64,000 bases of DNA from NCBI GenBank assembly GCA_027036135.1, contig JALVSY010000016.1, positions 372,001 through 436,000 on the forward strand, written 5' to 3'. Of this stretch, positions 24,441 to 32,706 are shown piece by piece. The translations under genes and the position numbers were made by a program. The notes beneath the pieces are model-generated. The model worked only from the letters and a program-made list of their open reading frames with translations. It was not told where the DNA came from and ran no database searches. Position 1 is the first letter of the stretch. The number at the start of each line of letters is the position of its first letter. The DNA is from Pyrodictiaceae archaeon (GTDB lineage Archaea > Thermoproteota > Thermoprotei_A > Sulfolobales > Pyrodictiaceae).

Positions 24441-25928
24441 ATGGCAAACCAATCCATTCTTTTTTCTTCAATAAAATATGTGGTTCATGTACCTTCTCTA
24501 CAGATACAGAAAATGCTTGATCCACAAGTTTTTAAGAAAGAGGTCTCTTTTATTTTCCATCCGTATTCTATGTCGTTTATAGAGGCTTCGTTACAAGAAG
24601 CTGAGATAATTAAACTTCTCGAGGAAGGTGTACCTCTTAATAAAATTAAAGAATTATATGGTGCCGATTCTTTAAGAGTAATTAATGAAGTTGAAGAAAT
24701 AATTAAGGATCTTTATCCCAAAGAAATCATTAAATTTAACAAGCCAACAGTACTATGGTTACTTACATCGCCGTTTTGTAATTTAAGATGCCGCTATTGT
24801 TATACTGCTTCTGGCTCTGCCTTTTGGTCGTCTTCAAGAATATTAAATATTGATGAACTCGTTAAAGCGGTTGAGAAAATACTTGATGCTTTTCCAACAA
24901 TAAAACATATCGCTTTCTTTGGAGGAGGAGAGCCATTATTAAGGCTAGATATTATTAAAGTAATAACTGAAAAATTTGAAAATAATATAGAGATATTCTC
25001 TATTACTACTAATGGTACATTAATTAATAATGATATTATTGAGTTTATAGAAAACTATAAAAATAAGTTTATATTAACTTTGAGTATTGATGGTCCAAGG
25101 ATAGTTAACGACATTAATAGAATATATCCTGACGGTAGAGGCACTTTTAACGATATAGTAAAGGGCATAGAATTGCTAAAAGAGCATGGGCTCATGTTTG
25201 ATATACAGGCGACGTATACAAGAGAAGCTTTCATGTTAGGGTATTCAATGAGCGATATAGCATATTTCCTGAGTAGATTTTCTCCGTATATAATGCTTAG
25301 ACCTTCTGATTACGTTGCAACTCTAGGTGCTGGTGAAAGATTTGAGGATGCTATGTTAGGTTTCATGCTTGCTGATTATGTAGATAAATCAATAATGGAA
25401 ATGCTCAAAAGGGATCCCACATATTATGACCTTGTCATAGCCATGAATATCGCGCAAATTGGTAGACGAGTAATTAAACTCCAGGCTTGTCCGTATACAA
25501 GCTTTATAACCCTTAACGCTGATGGCAGAATTTATACTTGTCATATGTTGACAGATTTTGTTATAGGAAATATTTTAAAAACGTCTAAAAAGGATATTAA
25601 AGAAAAATATGAAAAAGCATTAAAGATTCTAGACATATATACTCAGAAGCTTGACCCTCGCCTTTTCTGGATGCTTACGATGCAAGATATATGTCCAGCA
25701 GAGCTTTATGGCGGGCTAAGCTATGTAAGTAAGGGTGGAAATAAGAAACTCGGCCTTAGACCGTATATAAGGTCCGTCTTAGAGAACTATTGGGACGCCT
25801 TACTTGTTAAAATTTTCAGCTCTGCACGCAATGGAGACCTAGATAGGCTATATGAAAACGTCGGCAAGATGCTTATGGCACGGCGGCAAGGAAGAGAGGG
25901 ATTAAGCCGACTGGTGAATGCATATTGA
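24441..25928 (+). CDS. Radical SAM/SPASM-like peptide maturase
   Basis: A 495-aa protein; ATG 24441 has GAGGTG about 9 bp upstream. Residues 1-100 are compatible with a PqqD-like leader-binding domain (SFIEASLQEAEIIKLLEEGV ... VINEVEEIIKDL). The radical SAM core has the CX3CX2C motif CNLRCRYC (about residue 113), AFFGGGEPLL, and ITTNGTLI. The C-terminal part has CX11GX4C (starting CPYTSF, ending IYTC) and one later Cys (DICPAEL), as in SPASM/Twitch auxiliary cluster domains. The gene is strikingly AT-rich beside its GC-richer neighbours, suggesting acquisition. Likely modifies the upstream peptide. Confidence 0.9.
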   Translation: MANQSILFSSIKYVVHVPSLQIQKMLDPQVFKKEVSFIFHPYSMSFIEASLQEAEIIKLLEEGVPLNKIKELYGADSLRVINEVEEIIKDLYPKEIIKFNKPTVLWLLTSPFCNLRCRYCYTASGSAFWSSSRILNIDELVKAVEKILDAFPTIKHIAFFGGGEPLLRLDIIKVITEKFENNIEIFSITTNGTLINNDIIEFIENYKNKFILTLSIDGPRIVNDINRIYPDGRGTFNDIVKGIELLKEHGLMFDIQATYTREAFMLGYSMSDIAYFLSRFSPYIMLRPSDYVATLGAGERFEDAMLGFMLADYVDKSIMEMLKRDPTYYDLVIAMNIAQIGRRVIKLQACPYTSFITLNADGRIYTCHMLTDFVIGNILKTSKKDIKEKYEKALKILDIYTQKLDPRLFWMLTMQDICPAELYGGLSYVSKGGNKKLGLRPYIRSVLENYWDALLVKIFSSARNGDLDRLYENVGKMLMARRQGREGLSRLVNAY

Positions 25929-27640
25929 GGAATATGGGAAGACGTTATGTTAAATACGTACTGGGCTTTGCGTACCGGGTTACGCGGAGATACTCGTTAC
26001 TCGTTAGCCTAGTGGCGCTTGTTGTTTGGATTGTTTTGCTCCTTGTCTTCTTCTACTACACACTTGTTATGAAGGGCTTCATAGACTACCTCGTGTCCCT
26101 CCTCCAGGCTACTAGGACTAGCTGGTTCTATGGAATCCTTCGCTACGCTGCTATCTTGCTCGGGTTATGGGGCCTGAAGTATGGCTTGAATATTCTTGGA
26201 GAGTACTCGTTGAGGCTTACTGGCTTAGCGGCTCTAGAGGGCTTGGCTACCGAGTTTATTAGGAGCCTTGCCTGGGCTAGGCCGAGCAAGCTCCCCGAGA
26301 GAGGTGATATTGTTGGCCGCTTCATGTCTGATCTTAGCCGTGTATCGGAGCTGGGAGGTTTTCTTGCCTCCCTTGGAGTCCAGGTAGCTAGGATAGTTAT
26401 TGGCTCGGTGCTCCTCTATGTTCTCAGCCCAGTTCTCTTCGCGGTCACCTTGGTAATTGTGCCGATCTATTATGTTGTGTTCAGGGTTAGTAGTGGGAAG
26501 CTAGCAGCTGTCTCCGAGAAGGAGAGACGAGCCTTCTCGAAATTATCGATGGTTTTCCGGGAGTTTGTTGAGGGTATTCTCCACGTGAAGACTCTGTCTC
26601 GTATGCGTAGTTATCTTGGCTCGGTTTCGGAGAGGAATGTTCGCTCGTGGGGGTCTAGGCTCCGTAGCGTGTTCTTCTACGATGTGTTCTTTAACCAGAG
26701 CTTTAATAGCCTATACGACATAGTGAGGCTAGTTGTGCTGATAATCGGCGGCTTCCTGGTAGCGAGGGGCGAGACAACTATTGGCAGCGTAATAGCGTTC
26801 ACGAATGCTGTCTACAACGTATTCGAGCCAATAGCGAACATATCGTACTCCTTCGCAGCCCTCGGCGAGCTCTATCCCTATGTGAAGAGAGTTGAGGAGA
26901 TACTAAGACTAGAACCTGAGCGCGATACTGGTGAGAAACTAGGCCGTGTAGACAGCATTGAGGCACGCGATGTCGTGGTAGAGGTGGATGATCACGTACT
27001 ACTCAATGGGGCATCGCTGACCGTGAAGAGAGGCCGCATATACGCGGTTATGGGGTCCACGGGGGCCGGGAAGACGACGCTTCTCCTAACTCTTATCAGG
27101 CTCTATGAACCCGGCAAGGGAGTGATAAGGATAAATGGTCGCGATTATCGTGTCTATAGTGTTTCCTCTCTCCGCGAGAAAATAATCTACTTGCCTCAGC
27201 AGCCCCTCGTGCTCCGAGCAAGTATTAGAGACAACATAGCTCTCGGCGAGCCCTTGCCAGACGATGCAATTTGGCGTGCACTAAGACTAGCAGCCGTGGA
27301 CTTCGTCACGAGCCTAGACGAGGTCGTGGACCCATCGAAGCTGAGTGACGGGCAGAAGCAGAGACTGGCACTAGCCCGGGCCCTAGCCCATAGCCCGGAG
27401 GTGTTGCTCCTGGATGAGGCGTTGAACGCTGTGGATGAGCAGACAGAGGCGCGTATACTAGCGAGCCTGCGCAACGAGGTGGCAAGTGATAGGCTGGGGG
27501 CAGTAGTGATTGTAACGCATCGCTCAGCAACACTGAGTAGCGTTGACCATGTATACGTGTTGGAGAATGGAAGGGTGATGTGTGAGGGGGAGCCGCGAGG
27601 AGTGCTCGGAAAATGCAATAGGGCAGCGCTGCATGTGTAG
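25925..27640 (+). CDS. ABC exporter, fused permease and ATPase
   Basis: A 571-aa half-transporter with an ABC_membrane domain (about 1-330, with several hydrophobic helices such as LVALVVWIVLLLVFFYYTLV) and an ATPase: Walker A GSTGAGKTT (about residue 378), Q-loop YLPQQP, signature LSDGQKQRLALARA, Walker B VLLLDEA and H-loop VTHRS. No C39 leader peptidase at the N-terminus. The TTG start overlaps the maturase stop (TTGA), with an ATG at 25934 as alternative. Probably exports the modified peptide as a homodimer. Base composition returns to the chromosomal norm here. Confidence 0.92.
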   Translation: MRNMGRRYVKYVLGFAYRVTRRYSLLVSLVALVVWIVLLLVFFYYTLVMKGFIDYLVSLLQATRTSWFYGILRYAAILLGLWGLKYGLNILGEYSLRLTGLAALEGLATEFIRSLAWARPSKLPERGDIVGRFMSDLSRVSELGGFLASLGVQVARIVIGSVLLYVLSPVLFAVTLVIVPIYYVVFRVSSGKLAAVSEKERRAFSKLSMVFREFVEGILHVKTLSRMRSYLGSVSERNVRSWGSRLRSVFFYDVFFNQSFNSLYDIVRLVVLIIGGFLVARGETTIGSVIAFTNAVYNVFEPIANISYSFAALGELYPYVKRVEEILRLEPERDTGEKLGRVDSIEARDVVVEVDDHVLLNGASLTVKRGRIYAVMGSTGAGKTTLLLTLIRLYEPGKGVIRINGRDYRVYSVSSLREKIIYLPQQPLVLRASIRDNIALGEPLPDDAIWRALRLAAVDFVTSLDEVVDPSKLSDGQKQRLALARALAHSPEVLLLDEALNAVDEQTEARILASLRNEVASDRLGAVVIVTHRSATLSSVDHVYVLENGRVMCEGEPRGVLGKCNRAALHV

Positions 27641-27667
27641 TACTGTGCTGAGCGGAAGCAGTAATGC

Positions 27668-28486
27668 TTATCTCGTCTTCGGCTTTATGACTAGCTTGTC
27701 GCTTATCCCTACTCCTAGCTTCTCGGCTGCGCTGCCAAGGTTTATTGCTAGCTCGGGGAACCCTAGGCTATTAGTGTAGAATACTAGCTCGCCTGGCGAA
27801 GCGGCACTGAACACTGGCAGGCACTTGGCCTCGAACCTGCCAGTACTTGTGATTACTTCTACCCTGCTGCCTCCCTTGCTGCATAGTTTCTCTATGCACT
27901 CTTCCTCTAGGCCTAGTGCAACGTTGCCGAAATGATCTATGTAGACAGCCTCTGCCTCAACCTCCTCGCCTCTACAAGGCTTTCTAAGGCTCAGCTTGAC
28001 TAGCTCGTCCCTGGGCAGCTCGTGGCCCAGCGAGGTTATTGGTGTGCCTAGTGCTAGGAGGGTCGCTGCGGGCGCGAACACGTCTCTTCCATGGAAGCTC
28101 CTTGAAACGGGTTTGAGGAATACCGCCTCATTATCAATCACGTGTGCTCTTTCTATCCCGTCGCTGCTAGCTGCTGGGTAAAGCACACCGTTATCCGGCC
28201 CGACGAAGTAATAGTTCCTAGTAGCAATGGCTACTGCTTTACGCTCAGTACCTACCCCGGGATCCACGACGACAAGGAAAACAGTGCCTCGTGGAAAGTA
28301 CTTGTAGCTCGTATAGAGCACATAGGCCCCAGCTACAATGCTGAAGGCTGGCACATCGTGAGTAATATCAACTACGCGTACTCTCCCCCTACCAATGCGC
28401 TCAATAACAGCCCTTACTATCCCCACGTAGGGGTCACGCCACCCAAAATCAGTCATGAAGCCGATTAGCGGCTGTGGATTAATCAC
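27668..28486 (-). CDS. SAM hydrolase (S-adenosyl-L-methionine hydroxide adenosyltransferase, DUF62)
   Basis: A 272-aa member of the family that splits SAM to adenosine and methionine, related to fluorinase/chlorinase. Conserved elements: FMTDFGWRDPYVG at the start, VVVDPGVGTER, VGPDNGVL, SFHGRDVFAPAA and the C-terminal DHFGNVAL. Length fits. Physiological role in archaea is not settled. It is convergent with the RiPP exporter, only 27 bp away, and ahead of a membrane protein gene. Confidence 0.93.
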   Translation of the reverse strand: MINPQPLIGFMTDFGWRDPYVGIVRAVIERIGRGRVRVVDITHDVPAFSIVAGAYVLYTSYKYFPRGTVFLVVVDPGVGTERKAVAIATRNYYFVGPDNGVLYPAASSDGIERAHVIDNEAVFLKPVSRSFHGRDVFAPAATLLALGTPITSLGHELPRDELVKLSLRKPCRGEEVEAEAVYIDHFGNVALGLEEECIEKLCSKGGSRVEVITSTGRFEAKCLPVFSAASPGELVFYTNSLGFPELAINLGSAAEKLGVGISDKLVIKPKTR

Positions 28487-28531
28487 CTCGGGGTCACCAC
28501 TTAGTATCCTGGGGCAGTGCCCCTCCTTGTA

Positions 28532-29002
28532 CTATGCCCTGGCCGAGGCGAGGAGTTTAGCGAATCCCGCTATCTTCACCGTATTCCCTGCCAGGGGCAG
28601 AACAGCGAGCCTATGATCAACCAGCACCAGTGCGAGGGTTAAGACGAAGAACGACACACCTACCAGGAACATTGCTGCCCCGGCCCCGTCTACCTCGGCG
28701 AAGTCCCTTGAGAGCGGTATACCAACTACTAGCTCAACATAGTAGGCAGCCACTATGAATAAGCCTGCTTCCCTTACACCGAGTAACCCTAGATAGGCTG
28801 CTGCAATACCTATACCCGCTAATAGGAGTGCCAGCGGCGACACAGTCTCCATAACTCTCTTGGCGCGCTTCGTACCCCTGCTATAACCTATGTACGCCAC
28901 CAATCCAATAGGAAACAATGATGCTAGGAGAGCTATGGTGCTGGATCCAAACAAATACCGTATATCGTTAAGGTATATGCCCAGCAACAACGCCTCTATC
29001 AC
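28532..29002 (-). CDS. Hypothetical membrane protein, 4-5 TM segments
   Basis: A 156-aa hydrophobic protein with segments such as TIALLASLFPIGLVAYIGY, PLALLLAGIGIAAAYLGLLG and AAMFLVGVSFFVLTLALVLV. The frame stays open upstream of the GTG at 29002 with another hydrophobic stretch (EFYLFLGNVASLVAGFV), but no standard start codon is found there, so the real start may be non-canonical or lost. No family recognised. Lies 46 bp upstream of the SAM hydrolase gene, likely the same transcript. Confidence 0.55.
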   Translation of the reverse strand: MIEALLLGIYLNDIRYLFGSSTIALLASLFPIGLVAYIGYSRGTKRAKRVMETVSPLALLLAGIGIAAAYLGLLGVREAGLFIVAAYYVELVVGIPLSRDFAEVDGAGAAMFLVGVSFFVLTLALVLVDHRLAVLPLAGNTVKIAGFAKLLASARA

Positions 29003-29422
29003 AAAGCCAGCAACCAGGCTCGCTACATTACCTAGGAAGAGGTAGAACTCAGTGCTTCTTAGAACCCGTACCAGGTTCGGTACCCGCGAACAAGAGAGGA
29101 CACAACCACATATTTAACACTTGTTTAAATCAGCGAGTGCAAGGGCTCCACATAGACGAAAAACACCTTCGGAAGGCTCAGGCGCTCATCACCTAGCCAC
29201 CCGAGGACTATAGCCTAGTCTTCAGCGGATTTCAGTATAACGGGTCGCCGGAAGACAATACTTCTCCCGGGTTCATGAAGCATCAGACGCGTGTCTCCTC
29301 TATTAATGCTAGTAGGAAACATGGGTGAAGTGAGAGCGCTCAGAAAAGGGCCTCTTAGTCTCTAAGAACATAGTAAGTACTAAGAGGTTCTGCTTTAATC
29401 CATATAACGCGGGTACGAAGAT
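29003..29422. other. Intergenic, about 420 bp, with an inverted repeat before vapBC
   Basis: Non-coding. CCTCTTAGT at 29351-29359 and ACTAAGAGG at 29379-29387 form a 9-bp inverted repeat with a 19-bp gap, followed by a TATA-like CCATATAAC. Placed 36-72 bp ahead of the antitoxin gene, it is a candidate autoregulation site. Confidence 0.4.
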
Positions 29423-29587
29423 ATGCCTAGCAGTGCTGTAAGACTGCGACTATCTAAAAACGCCATGGAAAAACTCTTTGGTTCCAGAAAAGCCGGCATA
29501 TCAAAAGGTATCGAGAGAGTTCTTGAAAAGTACTCAGAGAAAGTCGAAGATGATATGTTAAAGGAGTTTCTCAAGGAGAGGAGGTAG
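29423..29587 (+). CDS. VapB-type antitoxin
   Basis: A 54-aa gene with start ATG 29423 and stop TAG, 9 bp before the PIN toxin. The N-terminus MPSSAVRLRLSKNAMEKLFG could form the ribbon strand and first helix of a small DNA-binding domain, and the acidic helical tail (EKYSEKVEDDMLKEFLKERR) would wrap the toxin. Family assignment rests mainly on position and composition. Confidence 0.62.
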   Translation: MPSSAVRLRLSKNAMEKLFGSRKAGISKGIERVLEKYSEKVEDDMLKEFLKERR

Positions 29588-29596
29588 CCTAGATCA

Positions 29597-30052
29597 ATGA
29601 ACTTGGTGATCGATGTATCGGTTTTTATTGATAGGCTATTCATCTATGACGAAGAACGTAGCCTTAGAGCACGTACCTTATTCAGACTAGTTGATGATAG
29701 AGGTTTAAACATCTTTGAACCTCCGGTATTTGGCATAGAGCTTGCTTCACAGCTTGTCCGAAGAAAACCTCGAAGCCTGGCAGAAGAATTGTATAACGAG
29801 ATAATAGACAGAGTCGTCATCATAGACGACATAGATTATGACCTTCTCCTAGATATTGCTTTGTCTACTGCTTGCAGAGCTATAGATACATACTATATAG
29901 CTGTTGCCCACATGTTCTCCGGCATACTAGTCAGCGCCGATAAAATAATGATTAATAACGCGAGAAAATATGGAGTAGAAGCATACTACATACACGACAT
30001 AAATGATTATAGCTCATTAATATCAAGAATTAGCCAGGATACAAGATGGTAA
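29597..30052 (+). CDS. VapC-type PIN-domain ribonuclease toxin, intact
   Basis: A 151-aa PIN domain. Acidic active-site residues are visible: Asp in NLVIDVSVFID, Glu in FGIELASQL, Asp in CRAIDTYYIAVA and Asp in LVSADKIM. PIN toxins cleave tRNA or rRNA; the partner is the small gene just upstream. Among the toxin genes of this window this is the only VapC with all motifs intact and in frame. Confidence 0.88.
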   Translation: MNLVIDVSVFIDRLFIYDEERSLRARTLFRLVDDRGLNIFEPPVFGIELASQLVRRKPRSLAEELYNEIIDRVVIIDDIDYDLLLDIALSTACRAIDTYYIAVAHMFSGILVSADKIMINNARKYGVEAYYIHDINDYSSLISRISQDTRW

Positions 30053-30123
30053 TAGGCACCAACCTAGGCTCACTTAGTAATAAGATACGGTATAGAAGCC
30101 AATCTATGCATGCTAGCATGGCT

Positions 30124-30652
30124 TTATCTTCCTGGGTGCTCTACTACGTCTATGGCTAGGGCTATTCCTATTGCCACAAATGGGTGTAGCCTTTCCTTGT
30201 CTAGCATCATTATGGTGTATGAGTCTCTTATGCTGAGCCATTTTCTCCCCGACCTCTGCCAGCACCTCGTCGCTCACATAGTCTAGTATCTCGTAGTTGT
30301 GGCACGTGAAGTCGCCTTTAACTCTGTACTTTTTCTTGTCGCTCGTGTCTTTGAACCAGTACTCGGAGCCGATGAACTTCAATACTTTCTTCTTTAGCGT
30401 GCCTCTGATAGCCCCCTGCAAGTCAATGAACGCTATGTCTCAGCGAAGGCTTAATGCTTTGCCCTCGAGTCTCTCTACGATGTTTTCCTCAGAGCCAGTA
30501 ATGGTTACCTTTGGGCCGAAGCTTAGTAGCTTCCTAGTAGCCCTGCCGAGCTCGGTTCCATCAAAGTCCTTTATGATATAGGTATCGCGGAGAGCTAATA
30601 GCTTCTGATCAATTATGTACTTATCGAGAGTGAAAATATAGGGAGTTAACAT
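30124..30652 (-). pseudogene. LURP-one-related (LOR/DUF567) protein, broken by TGA and a frameshift
   Basis: From ATG 30652 the frame reads a tubby-like LOR domain: YIIDQKLLALRDTYIIKDFD, GTELGRATRKLLSFGPK. It meets TGA at 30440-30442, continues in the same frame with DIAFIDLQGAIRGTLKKK and YWFKDTSDKKKYRVKGDF, then loses frame at an A4 run (T4 at 30241-30244 on the plus strand). With one A removed it resumes EKWLSIRDSYTIMMLDKE and ends RLHPFVAIGIALAIDVVEH with TAA at 30124. Both lesions interrupt otherwise conserved sequence, so this is a young pseudogene. Family role: possibly phospholipid binding. Confidence 0.75.
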
Positions 30653-30944
30653 AGTATGTTACCCGGTGCCATTATACTACTTGTATAAGGAGCAAAATAT
30701 ATTACGTAGCATAGCTAGCCTAAGGGATTCCATTATTACCATGTGCTGTTTACGGAGCTTATCATGTAGTGCTACTCTTGTTCCTTATCCCTGGGAGGCT
30801 AAAATAATCACGTGCATCGAACCCAGCCCGTTGCTCGACATGTACATAGTATCCTAGCCCAAATGTTCTAGTAACTCTTTTAGTACTAAGGTGTCCTATT
30901 AAAGGAGGAAAAGTGAAGTACTGTATCTTGGTGGGTGTAGGAGC

Positions 30945-31127
30945 GTGAGTGTTAGCGTTGAGGAGCTTAGAAAAATAGTGAGAGAGGAGGTCAGGAGAGC
31001 CCTTCTTGAAGCCTTAATCGAGTTGCTCCCCTATGTGGACGAGGAGGAGCAAAAGGAAGTGGAGAAGCTTGCTGGCAAGCCTAGCGATTATAAGGAGGAG
31101 GATTTTGTGGAATGGAGTGGTCGGTAA
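30945..31127 (+). CDS. RelB-like antitoxin
   Basis: A 60-aa acidic protein (VSVEELRKIVREEVRRALLE, then YVDEEEQKEVEKLAG) ending WSGR, which overlaps the downstream RelE-like gene by 16 bp. Composition and position fit archaeal RelB-type antitoxins. Start GTG 30945 with GGAG close upstream; a slightly earlier start is possible. Intact although its toxin gene is not. Confidence 0.68.
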   Translation: MSVSVEELRKIVREEVRRALLEALIELLPYVDEEEQKEVEKLAGKPSDYKEEDFVEWSGR

Positions 31128-31393
31128 AGATACACCGTAAGGCTAATCGTTTCTTAGAAGAATTATCTATGAATGAGAGGAAAGAGTTGAGGAGAAGATA
31201 AGGGGAGCTCGTGGAGGCGCTTAGGGAAGGCGTCCTACCCTATCGCAGGCTTGATATTCGCAGACTTAGGGGTGAATGGAGGGGATTTCTCCGATTACGT
31301 GTAGGCGATATAAGAATAATATTCAAGCTTGATTTCGAGACCAAGACAGTATACATTTACCATATTCATCGCAGAGAAAGCGCCTATAAATAA
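31112..31393 (+). pseudogene. RelE-type toxin interrupted by in-frame TAA
   Basis: ATG 31112 opens MEWSVKIHRKANRFLEELS and runs to TAA at 31199-31201; the same frame continues GELVEALREGVLPYRRLDIR, LRGEWRGFLRLRVGDIRIIF and VYIYHIHRRESAYK to the normal stop at 31393. The whole is a standard RelE/ParE fold of 93 codons with one nonsense codon, where Leu (TTA) is expected. An ATG/GTG restart at 31211 would give a 60-aa C-terminal piece lacking the first helices. Toxin most likely inactive. Confidence 0.8.
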
Positions 31394-31436
31394 CAATCCT
31401 CTACCTATTCGATAACATGAGATGAGGCTATCTGTG

Positions 31437-31892
31437 CTATTCTCCTTCTTTTAGTAGTGAGTGTATGGCTTTGTACGAGTCTATTGCTTCGTGTAGGGAT
31501 ATGAGTGTTGCGAGCAGGAGTACGGTTACTGCGACTGGGTCGTGGCCTGGGAGGATCGAGTAAGTGATGGTCGCGGCTCCCAGGAATGCTGTTAGTGCGA
31601 GGCTCCGGGGAACTAAGCGCCCATGTAGTATTAGGTAGGCCTTTAGGAAGCCTCTTCTAGGTGGTACTGCTACGTAGCCGCCCTGCTCCCTTTTCACGAG
31701 GCCTAGTTGCTCTAGTCTCTCGAGGTGGTGTCTAGCGGTGCTGGGGCTTCTGAGCCTGAGTGCTCTCTGTAGCTCCCTTACCCCCATGGGTTTACGGGAG
31801 CGTAGGAGGACGAGGTAGGCTCTAAGCGCTGTACCGCTAAGCTCTAGTAGTGGGTCGAGGCTCCTAGTCTCTAGCCTATCTTTATCCTCCAT
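31437..31892 (-). CDS. Winged-helix regulator with membrane tail
   Basis: A 151-aa protein: an N-terminal winged helix-turn-helix (about 14-75, GTALRAYLVLLRSRKPMG, SPSTARHHLERLEQLGLV, ending GYVAVPPRRG), then two hydrophobic segments (about 90-130, LALTAFLGAATITYSI and VAVTVLLLATLISL). Such membrane-tethered HTH proteins occur in archaea. Its start overlaps the end of the upstream Ser/Thr-rich gene by 22 bp, so they are one unit and it may sense that protein's state. Confidence 0.75.
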   Translation of the reverse strand: MEDKDRLETRSLDPLLELSGTALRAYLVLLRSRKPMGVRELQRALRLRSPSTARHHLERLEQLGLVKREQGGYVAVPPRRGFLKAYLILHGRLVPRSLALTAFLGAATITYSILPGHDPVAVTVLLLATLISLHEAIDSYKAIHSLLKEGE

Positions 31893-32569
31893 GCCATGTA
31901 CACCAGCACGGCGGCAGCAATAGCGGAGCCAAGGACTACACCGAGGCGCTCGCTAGGGCTAAGCCCTGCTCCCCGCCCAGTATGCTCTGCACCAGGCATA
32001 GATACTGGTGTCGCTGTTGATGCCGAGGCACTACTATACCGTGTTTCTCGTGCCGTTGTAGCACTCTTCGTCGCTTCCGCGGTCGTCATGGTCGGGGTAA
32101 TAGTTGTCCTAGTTACCTTCGCTACCAGTCTCGTGGTCGTCGTGGCTACTTGGCTAGAGAGCCTCTGAGTAACATTATTGATACTAGTGATGATGCTCTC
32201 CTTCTCAATGGTTTTCCTCGGCGAGGCCTTGGCCTGCGCAACTATGGTAAAGCCTAGTGGCAGGTACATGGTGCCAGGGCTCTCCCCGATTATTTTTCCG
32301 AGGCACTGCGCGATACTAGCCCTGCTATACTCGGCGCCACGGGGTGCATAGATTATTACGAGGCTGGGCCCCTTAGTATGGTTAGAGGCGTAGATAGCGG
32401 CTTTAAGGGAGCCATTGCACTCAATGGTCTCTACGAGGTCTAGGTGCTTAGCAGACAAGTTCCCCGCCATATAGATAGCAACGGCTCGGTATCCTTTCTC
32501 GGCATGGGCTATTGCGTAGAGCGTGCCCAGGACTAGTAAAACAGCGACAATGACTAAGCCTCTCTGCAA
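31871..32569 (-). CDS. Surface protein with signal, Ser/Thr-rich stalk and C-terminal TM
   Basis: A 232-aa protein: signal segment (about 3-22, GLVIVAVLLVLGTLYAIAHA), a small domain of about 110 residues with two Cys (ETIECNGS and AQCLGK), a Ser/Thr-rich stalk (about 130-195, runs such as TTTTRLVAK and SATTARETR), then a C-terminal membrane helix (LGVVLGSAIAAAVLVYMAW). Domain family unrecognised. Translationally coupled to the membrane HTH gene and divergent from the beta-propeller gene. Confidence 0.7.
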   Translation of the reverse strand: MQRGLVIVAVLLVLGTLYAIAHAEKGYRAVAIYMAGNLSAKHLDLVETIECNGSLKAAIYASNHTKGPSLVIIYAPRGAEYSRASIAQCLGKIIGESPGTMYLPLGFTIVAQAKASPRKTIEKESIITSINNVTQRLSSQVATTTTRLVAKVTRTTITPTMTTAEATKSATTARETRYSSASASTATPVSMPGAEHTGRGAGLSPSERLGVVLGSAIAAAVLVYMAWRIKIG

Positions 32570-32706
32570 AATAGTGTCGCCTCCCCAAGTACTACTAGCC
32601 AGGGACTAGGAGGCCCTATTAGTCTAGGGTATCGAACACCTCGTTCTACTCCCTTAGCTTTAGAGGAACAAGTCCCCCAGTATAGCCTGGAGAAGGTGAA
32701 ATCGTT

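Noticed and set aside
24363-24520. Alternative frame overlapping the peptide gene and the start of the maturase gene
   Set aside because: About 49 codons, no ribosome binding site, and it overlaps the maturase gene, whose ATG at 24441 has GAGGTG well placed.
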